From Candidatus Meridianibacter frigidus (GTDB lineage Bacteria > Vulcanimicrobiota > Vulcanimicrobiia > Vulcanimicrobiales > Vulcanimicrobiaceae), in assembly GCA_003243975.1 (NCBI GenBank), contig QHBJ01000005.1, forward strand, positions 62,001-126,000: a DNA stretch of 64,000 nucleotides. The letters run 5' to 3'. Made by a program: the position numbers and the translations under genes. Below are positions 8,350 through 16,426 of the stretch, piece after piece. The notes under the pieces were generated by a model, which ran no database searches, was not told the DNA's origin, and saw only the letters and a list, made by a program, of their open reading frames with translations. Positions within the stretch are counted from its first letter, which is position 1. The number at the start of each line of letters is the position of its first letter.

Positions 8350-10031
8350 TACACGGGTGATCCCGGCGCGCCGGGGGGCACGCTTCCATCGTCGGGAGCG
8401 ATCTCCAAGCGCAACGGGTAGCTAGATCCGGGCTCCGGGAAGGTGACAAGGTTTCGGATGTTGATGAAGCCGCGCGCCGGCACGACGTACTGGCGAATTT
8501 TGTAGCGTGAAAACGCGGGGACGCCATGGGATTGCACTAAAACGCCGTCAATCAAGAACGTGGCGGTCGCTCGCCCGCCTCGGGGGTTTTCGTAGATCGC
8601 AATGGGCTGCGGCGCTGCGGTCGGATTGACGATCTTGATATTGAACGTTTGTTTGACCCCGTAATCGCCGGAGAGCGCTTCGCCGCTTTGGATTTGGTTC
8701 TGTAATGGAATCTGTCCGATGGGAAGATCTAGATAGGGGCTCGTGGTGTTCCAGCTCACGTCATACTTGAATTCGGGAATTCTGTAGACCCCGCGCGCGT
8801 GCCGTACCGTGCTGCTGAGCAAGCCATCGGTCGAAAGCGCTGCGGCGGGATCCTGCGATGCAGTTTGGGCAAAGAGCGTGAGATGAACGGTGGGCCCCGA
8901 AAGGACGCGCAATTGCAGAATGTTGCTGACCACGCTCTTAGCCGGCATCGGTTGTTCTACCAGATTGAGCGAACTGTTGCCGGGAATCTGCATCAGCGTG
9001 CCTTGATTCTGCACCAGGCGCAAGAGAAAGCGCGAGGTGGAGAGATGTCCGACTTCCATCTCGTTGGCGCCGGGGCCGCCGCTGCCGCTGATAAATTGCA
9101 CTAAGGCGGGTGCGGACGAGGTGTTGACGGCGCGCAGGACGATGCGCCGGTCGGGCTGATCTCCCGGATTGTAATGAAAATACAGGAACCGGGTCGGCAG
9201 TCCGCGGTCCAAATCGCGCGTGAACAGGATGCCATCGGCGGTCAAGCGTTCGGGAAAATCGCTCACCATCAAGAGATCGGGTGAGATGCGCGGCGCTGCA
9301 TCGTTGTCGATGCGAACAACCGTGTCTCTCTGCACGCTGAACATGCCGTTCCCCTGAATGAGAACGGGAACGTTGAGGTTGAGCACGTTATCTTGCGGTA
9401 GCGGCGAGCGGACGTCGATGCCGTCGGACGGAGCGATGATCTGCGCGCCGGGCCGAGCTTGCGCAACTCGGATTGCCGCCTGCGAGGCAATTTCGCGTAA
9501 GAAGTCGGCCGATGCGGGGTCGCCCGTTATATGGACCACGATGCCGGGCCCGACCGTGCCGGCGTTGTAGGCCACGCGTACGGGAATGTCGAGCGTGACG
9601 CCGCGACCGTCTTGGACCCTAACCGCCGTAACCCCAGCCGCCTTTCCCGAAAGCGTAAGCTTGCGTGTATCCTGGTCGACGACGGCATCCAGTAGGTGCG
9701 GGTCGGCGACGGTGGCGTGCGCGTCGCCGAAAACCCCATTCAAGTGCACGGTCGCCGTGCCCCCGACCGGGACGCCCGCACTGGCGGGATCCGCGGCCAT
9801 CGGCACCGGAGTTGCGCCCGCGCTTGGTTGAGGCGGAGCCGTTGCAGCGGGCATCGGGGTTTCAATCGGCGACGGTGTTCCCGTCGGCGAAGGGGTCCCC
9901 AGGGGTGAGGGCGTGGGCGCACTCTGCGCGTGCGACGCGTGCGACGAAGCCAGCAGCGTGGCGCTCAGAGCGAAGACTCCCAGCACAGAGCTAGGGGCGC
10001 GCCGGAGGGTAGGGATGAGGTGCAGCTTCAA
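8346..10031 (-). CDS. Exported protein with pilus-secretin-like N-terminal domain
   Basis: 561 residues. A signal peptide ends at SHASHAQS (about residue 36). It is followed by a Pro/Thr/Ser linker with near-repeats of (L/T/I)GTPSP to about residue 75. Residues about 88-160 (VPVGGTATVHLNGVFGDAHATVADPHLLDAVV, then LTLSGKAAGVTAVRVQDGRG) resemble the T2SS/T3SS secretin-associated pilus N-terminal domain (RhcC/CpaC N-domain). No secretin barrel follows. The remaining ~380 residues are beta-rich and look like Ig-type or adhesin-type extracellular domains. It lies 15 bases downstream of recQ on the same strand, but a shared function is unlikely. Confidence 0.6.
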   Translation of the reverse strand: MKLHLIPTLRRAPSSVLGVFALSATLLASSHASHAQSAPTPSPLGTPSPTGTPSPIETPMPAATAPPQPSAGATPVPMAADPASAGVPVGGTATVHLNGVFGDAHATVADPHLLDAVVDQDTRKLTLSGKAAGVTAVRVQDGRGVTLDIPVRVAYNAGTVGPGIVVHITGDPASADFLREIASQAAIRVAQARPGAQIIAPSDGIDVRSPLPQDNVLNLNVPVLIQGNGMFSVQRDTVVRIDNDAAPRISPDLLMVSDFPERLTADGILFTRDLDRGLPTRFLYFHYNPGDQPDRRIVLRAVNTSSAPALVQFISGSGGPGANEMEVGHLSTSRFLLRLVQNQGTLMQIPGNSSLNLVEQPMPAKSVVSNILQLRVLSGPTVHLTLFAQTASQDPAAALSTDGLLSSTVRHARGVYRIPEFKYDVSWNTTSPYLDLPIGQIPLQNQIQSGEALSGDYGVKQTFNIKIVNPTAAPQPIAIYENPRGGRATATFLIDGVLVQSHGVPAFSRYKIRQYVVPARGFINIRNLVTFPEPGSSYPLRLEIAPDDGSVPPGAPGSPVY

Positions 10032-10046
10032 ACCCTTTGCGAGATA

Positions 10047-11663
10047 CTAAGCGATCTTTGCTTCCCGCCTGATGGCCGATGCCAGCAGCGTCTTGTAGCC
10101 GACCGCCGGAAAGAGCACGGTAACGAGGTCTTTTTCGGTTCGCTCCACGGTGCCCTGTCCAAGCTTGGGATGGAGGACGACGTCACCCATGCGGAAGCCG
10201 GACTCACCGACTCGACTGCGCCCGCGCACGCAATTGTCGCACGCCCCGCAGTTGGGCGCATCGTAGTCTTCGCCGAAGTAATTCAGAATGAAACGGCGCC
10301 GGCAGGACGATGTTTCCGCATACTGCAGCATCATGGCCAGCTTGCTCTGATCGTACGATTTTTTCGTTTCATAATTGGCCAGGTTGAGGACTAGTGCGCG
10401 GTTTTTTAAGGCGGCATCGGTGAGCACGTACTTCGAACGGGAACTGGTTTCGATGAAGCCCGACTTTTTAAGAAGTGCCAAGATGACTTTTAGTTTCGTG
10501 AGCGGCAGCTGTGAGATCTTGCGCAGATCGGTGAGCGACACACCGCCGGTTTGCGTGGCGAAATATTCCAGCGTGCCGAAGACTTTCTGCACCTCTTCTA
10601 CGTCTGGATATTTGCCGGTGAGAAAGTAGTTTTGCACCCGCGTGTCGCTGGTGCGGTAGATCAGGATGCAGCGGGACGGATCGCCGTCGCGTCCCGCGCG
10701 GCCTGCCTCCTGCGTGTAAGCCTCGACGGAACCCGGCAGATCGTAGTGCACGACAAACCGTATATTTGATTTGTCAATCCCCAAACCGAACGCGTTGGTG
10801 GCCACCACGGCCCGAATGGATTCGTTCATGAAGAGTTCGTGCACCGAGACGCGCTCTTGCTTCTGCAGTTTGGAATGATAAACCGCGGCGGGGATATCCA
10901 AAGCGTCTTGTAGATACTTCTGAACTTCGTGCGCGTTCTTGATGGTTGCCGTATAGATGATACCGGTGCCTTCCAAGTCGTCGTTTTCGAAGAGCGAGCG
11001 TAGTATCTTATACTTGTCGTTCTCTGATTCGGCCCGCCGCACTTCGTAAACCAAGTTCGGGCGATCAAACCCCTTGACGATGGGCTTGGTATTGGGGATG
11101 CCGAGCTGTTGCAGGATGTCTTCGCGCACCGCCGGCGTCGCGGTGGCCGTGAGCGCTAGCACCGCGGGCCGCCCCAGCTTTTCGATAACATGGCCCAGCG
11201 CTAGATAGGCGGGCCGAAAGTCGTGTCCCCAATGGCTTATGCAGTGCGCTTCGTCGACGACGAAGAGCGGAATGTGCAGGGTTTCCAAGAGCTTCAGGAA
11301 TGCTTCGTCTTCGAGTTTTTCCGGAGTCACGAAAACGATTTTGATCTTACCGGTGCGCACGCGCTCCAGGCACGCCAGCTCCTGCTCCTCGCTCAGCGTT
11401 GAGTTCAGCGCGACCACCTCCGTCACTCCGCGCTCCGTGAGCATGTCCAGCTGATCTTTCATCAGCGCGATGAGCGGGCTCACCACCACTGTGGTTCCTT
11501 CGAGCAGAAGGGCAGGCAGCTGATAGGTTAAGCTCTTGCCCGCGCCCGTCGCCAAAATCGCCAGCGTGTCCACTCCGGCGATCACGCGGGCGACCACTTC
11601 CTCCTGCCCCGGCTGGAAGGTTTCGAACCCGAACTTTTCGCTGAGCGCAGCGCGGAAATCCAA
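10047..11663 (-). CDS. recQ: RecQ-family ATP-dependent DNA helicase
   Basis: 538 residues. SF2 helicase motifs are all readable: ATGAGKSL (Walker A, 38-45), VDEAHCISHWGHDFR (DEAH 137-140 plus the RecQ aromatic loop), LTATAT, GIIYTAT, ATNAFGLGIDK and QEAGRAGRDG (motif VI). The RecQ zinc module follows (C-RRRFILNYFGE...NCGACDNC) and the winged-helix segment precedes it in linear order (TGGVSLTDLRKISQLPL). Instead of an HRDC domain, the C-terminus carries FRMGDVVLHPKLGQGTV, a Tudor-like fold known from the PcrA/UvrD tail. RecQ unwinds DNA in recombination and fork repair. Divergent from dnaX. Confidence 0.92.
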   Translation of the reverse strand: MDFRAALSEKFGFETFQPGQEEVVARVIAGVDTLAILATGAGKSLTYQLPALLLEGTTVVVSPLIALMKDQLDMLTERGVTEVVALNSTLSEEQELACLERVRTGKIKIVFVTPEKLEDEAFLKLLETLHIPLFVVDEAHCISHWGHDFRPAYLALGHVIEKLGRPAVLALTATATPAVREDILQQLGIPNTKPIVKGFDRPNLVYEVRRAESENDKYKILRSLFENDDLEGTGIIYTATIKNAHEVQKYLQDALDIPAAVYHSKLQKQERVSVHELFMNESIRAVVATNAFGLGIDKSNIRFVVHYDLPGSVEAYTQEAGRAGRDGDPSRCILIYRTSDTRVQNYFLTGKYPDVEEVQKVFGTLEYFATQTGGVSLTDLRKISQLPLTKLKVILALLKKSGFIETSSRSKYVLTDAALKNRALVLNLANYETKKSYDQSKLAMMLQYAETSSCRRRFILNYFGEDYDAPNCGACDNCVRGRSRVGESGFRMGDVVLHPKLGQGTVERTEKDLVTVLFPAVGYKTLLASAIRREAKIA

Positions 11664-11735
11664 AGACGGTTACCCCGATTTCTATAGCAGAATCGCGTAC
11701 GCGCGCACGATGTCGCAACGGCGCTTCTTCATACG

Positions 11736-11754
11736 AAGAAACGGGCCGTTTCTT
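11736..11754. promoter_or_regulatory. 19-bp perfect inverted repeat in the recQ-dnaX gap
   Basis: AAGAAACGG-G-CCGTTTCTT: two perfect 9-base arms around one base, in the 175-base divergent region between recQ (start 11663) and dnaX (GTG 11839). It overlaps a second dyad, TTCTTC-ATAC-GAAGAA (11725-11740), so the two structures are mutually exclusive as hairpins. The symmetry and divergent placement fit an operator for a dimeric repressor. No regulator is identifiable. Confidence 0.5.
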
Positions 11755-11838
11755 GGATTGTACCACGCGGCCGAGGCCTTCAAACGCGCCAAGCCGCCCA
11801 AGAGGGGTCCGAAAACTTACTCGCAATTTCCCCGGACA

Positions 11839-13398
11839 GTGTCTCTATACCGCACTTGGCGCCCAAAGAGTTTCAAGGACTTGGTGGGCCAGGACGCCGT
11901 CGTAAAAACCCTCACCAGTGCCCTGCAAAGCGGCCGGTTGGCGCACGCCTATCTCTTTTCCGGGCCGCGCGGTTCCGGTAAGACATCGGCGGCCAAGATT
12001 CTGGCGCGCTGCATCAACTGCGTTACGGGTCCCACGTCCACTCCCGATAACACGTGCGAAAACTGTGAGGCCATCCTGGGCGGTACGGCGCTCGACGTTC
12101 TGGAAATCGACGCGGCCAGTAACCGAGGAATCGATGAGATCCGCGCCCTGCGCGAAGCCGTGAAATTTGCTCCCAGTTCGATGCGCAACAAAGTCTATAT
12201 CGTGGACGAAGCACACATGCTGACCAAAGAGGGCGCCAACGCGTTCTTGAAAACGCTCGAAGAGCCACCCGCGCACGCGGTGTTCATTCTGGCGACGACC
12301 GAGCCGGAGAAGCTGCCGCCTACCATCCTTTCCCGCTGCCAGCGCTACGCGTTTGCCCGTATCTCCATTCCGGTCATGATCGAGCGGATGCGCGAGATCG
12401 CCGCCGGAGAATCGATAGAGATTGAAGACCCCGCGCTCTCCGCGATTGCGTACCGGGCCGACGGCGGGCTGCGCGACGCACTGACCATGCTCGAGCAAGC
12501 GGCCGCATTTTCAGATGGAAAGATCTCGTCACAAACCATCGATGCGGCATTTGGAACCACCGGTCGCAACTACGCGCGAGCGTTGATCGACCTGCTCATC
12601 GAAGGAAATGCGGCGGGAACGCTGCGATGTATCGACGAGGCCAGTGACGCCGGCACGGACATGGCCGTGCTTCTGCGCGGCCTGATCGCAGAGTTTCGCA
12701 ATCTCTTGGTCGGGCGCATTGACGCTACGTTGCTTTCCTCCGACTTAGCTCCGGAAGACGAACAAGCGACCGCGCAGCGGGCAGCCCGCGTGACGCAGGC
12801 TCAGGCCATTCGCGCACTGCGACTGCTTACCGAGGCACTGGCCACCGCGCGCACCTCGGGGCATCCGCGTTTGGAGTTGGAGAGCGCGTTGCTGCGCTAC
12901 CTTTTGGCTGCCGAAGATCCAACGCTCGATGCGCTCGCCGCGCGCATCGGCGCGCTTGAGGAAGGGACAACGGCTTCCAAGCCGGCGAAGGCCGAGCCCC
13001 TCCCCAAAGCGCAACCCGCCGCCGTAACGCCGCCCGAGCGGGCGCCAAAAGTCAGCGGCCCACTATCTCTGCAAAAGATTCGCGCCAGCTGGAGCACCGT
13101 GCGCACACGCATTGAGGGCGAAAAACAATCGCTGCGGGGCGCACTCGCGCGCGGTGTCCTGGACTCTTTTGATGGCTCGACGTTGGAGATCAAACTCCCC
13201 AACAGTGTCGAAGCCGAGATCCTCAAGGATAATTCCGGTTTAGTCGAAGCCGCATTGGGCGAAGTTTTGGGCACGAAAATTCACGTTGTCGTGCGCGCCG
13301 AGGGGCGCGCCGCCGCTCGTCGGGAGCCCGTCGAACCCGCGCAACCGGATGAAGATCCGACGGATTTGTTGCATTACGCCAGCGAGCGGATACGATAA
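11839..13398 (+). CDS. dnaX: DNA polymerase III subunit gamma/tau
   Basis: 519 residues from GTG 11839, chosen because the product then begins MSLYRTWRPKSFKDLVGQ, the canonical DnaX start; the frame is open further upstream, including an ATG at 11710. AAA+ motifs: Walker A GPRGSGKT (42-49), a four-Cys zinc module C58-x2-C61-x11-C73-x2-C76, Walker B IVDEAHMLT, and sensor 1 FILATTEPEKLPPTILSRCQ. Domain III and a C-terminal DnaX-type tail (SLQKIRASWSTVR) follow an Ala/Pro-rich linker. It loads the sliding clamp. The dnaX-ybaB-recR order is a classic conserved operon. Confidence 0.95.
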   Translation: MSLYRTWRPKSFKDLVGQDAVVKTLTSALQSGRLAHAYLFSGPRGSGKTSAAKILARCINCVTGPTSTPDNTCENCEAILGGTALDVLEIDAASNRGIDEIRALREAVKFAPSSMRNKVYIVDEAHMLTKEGANAFLKTLEEPPAHAVFILATTEPEKLPPTILSRCQRYAFARISIPVMIERMREIAAGESIEIEDPALSAIAYRADGGLRDALTMLEQAAAFSDGKISSQTIDAAFGTTGRNYARALIDLLIEGNAAGTLRCIDEASDAGTDMAVLLRGLIAEFRNLLVGRIDATLLSSDLAPEDEQATAQRAARVTQAQAIRALRLLTEALATARTSGHPRLELESALLRYLLAAEDPTLDALAARIGALEEGTTASKPAKAEPLPKAQPAAVTPPERAPKVSGPLSLQKIRASWSTVRTRIEGEKQSLRGALARGVLDSFDGSTLEIKLPNSVEAEILKDNSGLVEAALGEVLGTKIHVVVRAEGRAAARREPVEPAQPDEDPTDLLHYASERIR

Positions 13399-13401
13399 GT
13401 C

Positions 13402-13707
13402 ATGAATCAAGCTCAACTGATGCAACAGATGCGCAATATGCAGGCGCAGATGGCAAAGGCCCAAGAAGAACTGGCCAATACGGTTGTGACCGGGGTGGCC
13501 GCAAACGGCGCGGTGCAAATCGAAATGACGGCTGACCATCGGGTCAAGTCAGTCAAGCTCGCCAAGGAAGCCGTCGATACGGAAGACATTGAAACGCTTG
13601 AAGATCTCCTCGTCGTCGCCGTCAACGACGCGGTGCAGAAAGCGCAAGCGGAATCCGAAAAGCGGATGAGCGCGGTAACGGGCGGCTTGCGGATTCCGGG
13701 AATGTAG
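13402..13707 (+). CDS. YbaB/EbfC family nucleoid-associated protein
   Basis: 101 residues, three bases after dnaX. It starts with MNQAQLMQQMRNMQAQMAKA (the N-terminal helix) and continues VVTGVAANGAVQIEMTADHRVKSVKL, the family beta-hairpin core. It ends with the typical helix plus a Gly-rich, Met-terminated tail (VTGGLRIPGM). Members dimerise and bind DNA with low specificity. The gene is conserved between dnaX and recR in many phyla, and that is its position here. Confidence 0.93.
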   Translation: MNQAQLMQQMRNMQAQMAKAQEELANTVVTGVAANGAVQIEMTADHRVKSVKLAKEAVDTEDIETLEDLLVVAVNDAVQKAQAESEKRMSAVTGGLRIPGM

Positions 13708-13740
13708 CGGAACCTGTCCAATTCGATCGCCGGGCCGGTT

Positions 13741-14316
13741 GTGGCCCTCATCAATGAGTTTAGCAAGCTCCCGACCGTCGGCCCGAAAACTGCGGCACGG
13801 CTGGTGTTCTATCTCCTGAACCGTCCCCGCAATGAAGCCCAAGCGTTGGCCGAGGCCATTCTCGCCGTCAAAGACCGCGTTCGCCTCTGCTCGATCTGTT
13901 TCTCAATCACCGAAGAGGACCCGTGCCCATTTTGCACCGACCAACGGCGTGATGCAACGCTGCTGTGCGTGGTGGCTGAAGCCAAAGACATCTTCGCACT
14001 CGAGCGTACGTCGGCATACAAAGGACGCTACCATGTAATCGGCGGCTTAATCTCGCCCATGGACGGCATCGGTCCCGCGCAGTTGCGCGTGAAGGAGTTG
14101 ATCGAACGCGTCGGCAGCGAGAGCCCGCAAGAGATTATTCTCGCAACCAATCCCAACGCGGAAGGGGAGGCCACGGCACTCTACCTCTCGCGTCTGATAA
14201 CGCCACTGGGCGTGAGCGTTACGCGCTTGGCGTACGGGTTGCCGATCGGCGGCGATCTGGATTACGCCGACGAAGTCACTCTCGCCAAAGCCATCGAGGG
14301 CCGCCGCGCGCTTTAA
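13741..14316 (+). CDS. recR: Recombination mediator protein RecR
   Basis: 191 residues from GTG 13741. The frame runs in from the ybaB stop, and a CTG at 13714 would add nine residues and give the family-typical ~200, so the true start may be non-standard. The helix-hairpin-helix FSKLPTVGPKTAARLVFYLL, a Cys4 zinc finger (C50, C53, C62, C65) and a Toprim domain (LLCVVAEAKDIFALE; ILATNPNAEGEATALYL) are all present. RecR works with RecF/RecO to load RecA on gapped DNA. Neither partner is in this window. Confidence 0.93.
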   Translation: MALINEFSKLPTVGPKTAARLVFYLLNRPRNEAQALAEAILAVKDRVRLCSICFSITEEDPCPFCTDQRRDATLLCVVAEAKDIFALERTSAYKGRYHVIGGLISPMDGIGPAQLRVKELIERVGSESPQEIILATNPNAEGEATALYLSRLITPLGVSVTRLAYGLPIGGDLDYADEVTLAKAIEGRRAL

Positions 14317-14318
14317 GC

Positions 14319-14346
14319 TTGCGTTCTCAATTTACTTTGTGATACA
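14319..14346 (+). promoter_or_regulatory. Tentative sigma-70-like promoter for the membrane protein/regulator pair
   Basis: TTGCGT (14319-14324) and GATACA (14341-14346) are separated by 16 bases, and the -10 is preceded by TGT (extended -10-like). The -10 lies inside the palindrome at 14333-14351, so binding there would occlude polymerase. The predicted start is only a few bases before the ATG at 14359. Confidence 0.35.
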
Positions 14347-14351
14347 AAGTA
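14333..14351. promoter_or_regulatory. Perfect palindromic operator TACTTTG-N5-CAAAGTA
   Basis: Two perfect 7-base arms around TGATA, ending 8 bases before the ATG of a small operon whose second gene is a winged-helix regulator. The arrangement is typical of autoregulation by a dimeric winged-helix protein; binding itself is inferred. Confidence 0.6.
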
Positions 14352-14358
14352 GACGGAA

Positions 14359-14967
14359 ATGACGGAATTGGAACGCGCTCTCGGCGATATTGCGGAGGTC
14401 CGCGACCGCTTAGCCGCCGCGCAGCGATTCAAGGGATACTCGGGACTGGCCGCCATCATCAGTGGAATTTTTGCCTTGGCTGCCGGCGTCGTGCAGGCGG
14501 TTCTCATTGGCATGCCGCGCACGGTCCACGATGGACGGGTGTACTTTGCGATCTGGTTCGTATGCTGTGCGCTCTCGCTAGCCATAAATTACGGCGCCAT
14601 CGCACATTGGTTCGTCAACGATGCAAGTGCACGCGACCGTTGGCAAACGCGCACCGTCGGATTCTCCATTTTGCCAGCCGTGCTTTTCGGCGCGGCGCTC
14701 TCGCTGGCCATGCTCCGTTTCGAAGGCATTGCGCTCTTGCCCGGCATTTGGTACGGCATCTACGGTATCGGGCTGATCGCTTCGCGCTTGACGGTTCCTC
14801 GTGGCGTTCTGCTCATCGGCTTCGCGTTTCTGGCGCTGGGCTTTGTGCTGCTTTTCGTTTCTGCATCCATCGCGTTGCAACCATGGACCATGGCCGCCGG
14901 CTTCGGCGCCGGGCAGATTGCAATTGGTATTCTCGTCGTGCGCGAGCGAAACGAGATTCCCTCGTGA
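14359..14967 (+). CDS. Multi-pass membrane protein of unknown function
   Basis: 202 residues. A short helical N-terminus (MTELERALGDIAEVRDRLAAAQRF) precedes about five or six membrane segments (GLAAIISGIFALAAGVVQAVL; FAIWFVCCALSLAINYGAI; FSILPAVLFGAALSLAM; IWYGIYGIGLIASRL; VLLIGFAFLALGFVLLFVSASI; and a last one). No catalytic motif is visible. It overlaps the following winged-helix regulator (GTGA), a pairing seen in many genomes in which the regulator controls the membrane partner. Function unknown. Confidence 0.75.
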   Translation: MTELERALGDIAEVRDRLAAAQRFKGYSGLAAIISGIFALAAGVVQAVLIGMPRTVHDGRVYFAIWFVCCALSLAINYGAIAHWFVNDASARDRWQTRTVGFSILPAVLFGAALSLAMLRFEGIALLPGIWYGIYGIGLIASRLTVPRGVLLIGFAFLALGFVLLFVSASIALQPWTMAAGFGAGQIAIGILVVRERNEIPS

Positions 14968-15299
14968 GCACATTCGATAGTATCCAGCGAGTTTTCCACG
15001 AGCGCGGACGCTTGGCAATCTGCAGCGCGCTGGTCGGGGCGCCCCGGGGCCTTTCGTTTCGCCAGTTGCAAGAAAGCTGCGAACTCACCGATGGAAATCT
15101 CAACCGCCACCTGCATGCGCTGGGCGAAGTAGGCATCGTCACAGCGGAGCGCAAGACCGGGGCCGGACGCCCGCAAACACTCGTTCGCATTACGGCAGCC
15201 GGACGCGAGCGCTTCTTGAACTACATTGACGCCCTGGAAGCGGTCGTACGGGATGTGCGGTCGGCAGCGCGCGCCGGTGCCGTTCCTAAACCTGTTTAA
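14964..15299 (+). CDS. Winged-helix transcriptional regulator (HTH_34-like)
   Basis: 111 residues from GTG 14964, overlapping the upstream TGA. The sequence has a compact winged-helix: FHERGRLAICSALVGAPRGLSFRQLQESCELTDGNLNRHLHALGEVGIV (helix-turn-helix), then the wing TAERKTGAGRPQTLVRITAAGRERFLNYIDALEAVV. This is the ArsR/MarR-like HTH_34 group, lacking ligand or sensor domains. It is the obvious candidate to bind the palindrome at 14333-14351 in front of its own operon. Confidence 0.85.
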   Translation: MSTFDSIQRVFHERGRLAICSALVGAPRGLSFRQLQESCELTDGNLNRHLHALGEVGIVTAERKTGAGRPQTLVRITAAGRERFLNYIDALEAVVRDVRSAARAGAVPKPV

Positions 15300-15300
15300 G

Positions 15301-15744
15301 GTGGTCTTCCGCCTCGCTGCCCTCGCGGTTGTTTTTACAAGCATCGCCGCGTATGCGCATGCCTCTGCCGCACCGATGGTCGTGCCGCGCGGAACTGCGA
15401 TCCGGCACGACGACTTCATATTTACGGTTGTGCGAGCAAAGCGCAGCCCGTCTTTTCAAGGCGATCGGTACAGCGTGGTGGTGCGGATCGACAACCATGC
15501 GTTGCGCGTCCCGTACCAATGGAGCGACAGCATCGTCTTCGTGAGCGACGCCGCGGGCAACCGCTACGCAGCGCAATCCAAAGGTGAGTGCGAACTCCCA
15601 CCCGGAGCCAGCAGAAACGTCCGCGTGGATTTCGACCTTCCGCGGGGGGCCGCACGCCCGGTGTTACACTTTTGGGATGGCGTGTTGATGGGCGATCTTT
15701 TCGACGGCGTCGCTTACGCGCGCGTGGGCGTGCGCCTTTACTGA
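15301..15744 (+). CDS. Small exported protein, beta-rich
   Basis: 147 residues from GTG 15301, one base after the regulator stop. The signal peptide (FRLAALAVVFTSIAAYAHASA) is cleaved near residue 24. The mature part has an alternating beta pattern (RHDDFIFTVVRAKRSPSFQGDRYSVVVRIDN, then YQWSDSIVFVSDAAGNRY and a single Cys in GECELPPG), like the DUF4352-type immunoprotective fold. That resemblance is only suggestive. It overlaps the convergent MOSC gene by 7 bases. Confidence 0.55.
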   Translation: MVFRLAALAVVFTSIAAYAHASAAPMVVPRGTAIRHDDFIFTVVRAKRSPSFQGDRYSVVVRIDNHALRVPYQWSDSIVFVSDAAGNRYAAQSKGECELPPGASRNVRVDFDLPRGAARPVLHFWDGVLMGDLFDGVAYARVGVRLY

Positions 15745-16379
15745 AGCCGCTCGATCGCGTCGCCGACAGAGCAAGAGCCCGGACTCGAGACCTCGCAGTA
15801 AACGCCCATCACGTTGTCGCGTCGCTGCGCGAGTTCGCTCAAGATGCGCGGATCGGGTTCACCGGTGGCTACGTCGTACGTGATCGTAACGCAGCGATCG
15901 ATCGTGTCGCTGACGCGAAACTCCGCATCGCCAACTTTCAAGTGGAATCCGAGCAACTCTCTCTCCGCAAAGTCAAAAGAATTCTGCGCGTGCACGAAAA
16001 AGTTCGGGCGGTACCGTAGCGGTTCCAGCGGGTAGCCGACAAGCTCGGAGCCCTGCGCGAGCCACGTATCAAACAGAATGGAAATTGGCGCAGCATCGAA
16101 GTAATGCGCTTCTTCATGCTCGAGCGTGACGGTCGCGCCGCGCTCCTTGGCCAGCTCGGTGGCGTGCTGCGTCGATGCGCTCAGATGCAGCAGGTTGTTC
16201 TCCTTGCCGCGATAGGTCTTTCCCAGGCGCGCATGCCCGGCGCGAACTATCAGCGCGCGAGCGCGGTCGCCTGGAACTCCACCCGAATCCACGAAGACAC
16301 CCGGCAGGGCTTCGGGCGCCAAACTTTTTACCGGATATCGCCAGATAGACGCTATGCGTCCCAGTTGCTGCATGCGCAT
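15738..16379 (-). CDS. MOSC-domain protein
   Basis: 213 residues. It starts GRIASIWRYPVKSLAPEAL, the MOSC N-terminal beta-barrel motif (WRYPVKS), followed by GVPGDRARALIVR. The C-terminal MOSC core includes YRPNFFV, the conserved Cys in SDTIDRCVTITYDVATGEPDP, and a further Cys in MGVYCEV. MOSC proteins bind molybdenum cofactor or act as sulfur carriers, for example in N-hydroxylated compound reduction. The conserved cofactor Cys is present. No molybdopterin gene lies nearby. Confidence 0.82.
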   Translation of the reverse strand: MRMQQLGRIASIWRYPVKSLAPEALPGVFVDSGGVPGDRARALIVRAGHARLGKTYRGKENNLLHLSASTQHATELAKERGATVTLEHEEAHYFDAAPISILFDTWLAQGSELVGYPLEPLRYRPNFFVHAQNSFDFAERELLGFHLKVGDAEFRVSDTIDRCVTITYDVATGEPDPRILSELAQRRDNVMGVYCEVSSPGSCSVGDAIERLQ

Positions 16380-16426
16380 TAGTACCCCAGGACCGTGCCA
16401 AACTCCTCAAGAAAGCGCTGGCCACC

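Noticed and set aside
11536-11838. N-terminal extension of dnaX
   Set aside because: Covers the recQ start and the palindrome; the canonical DnaX start SLYRTWRPKSF begins at GTG 11839.
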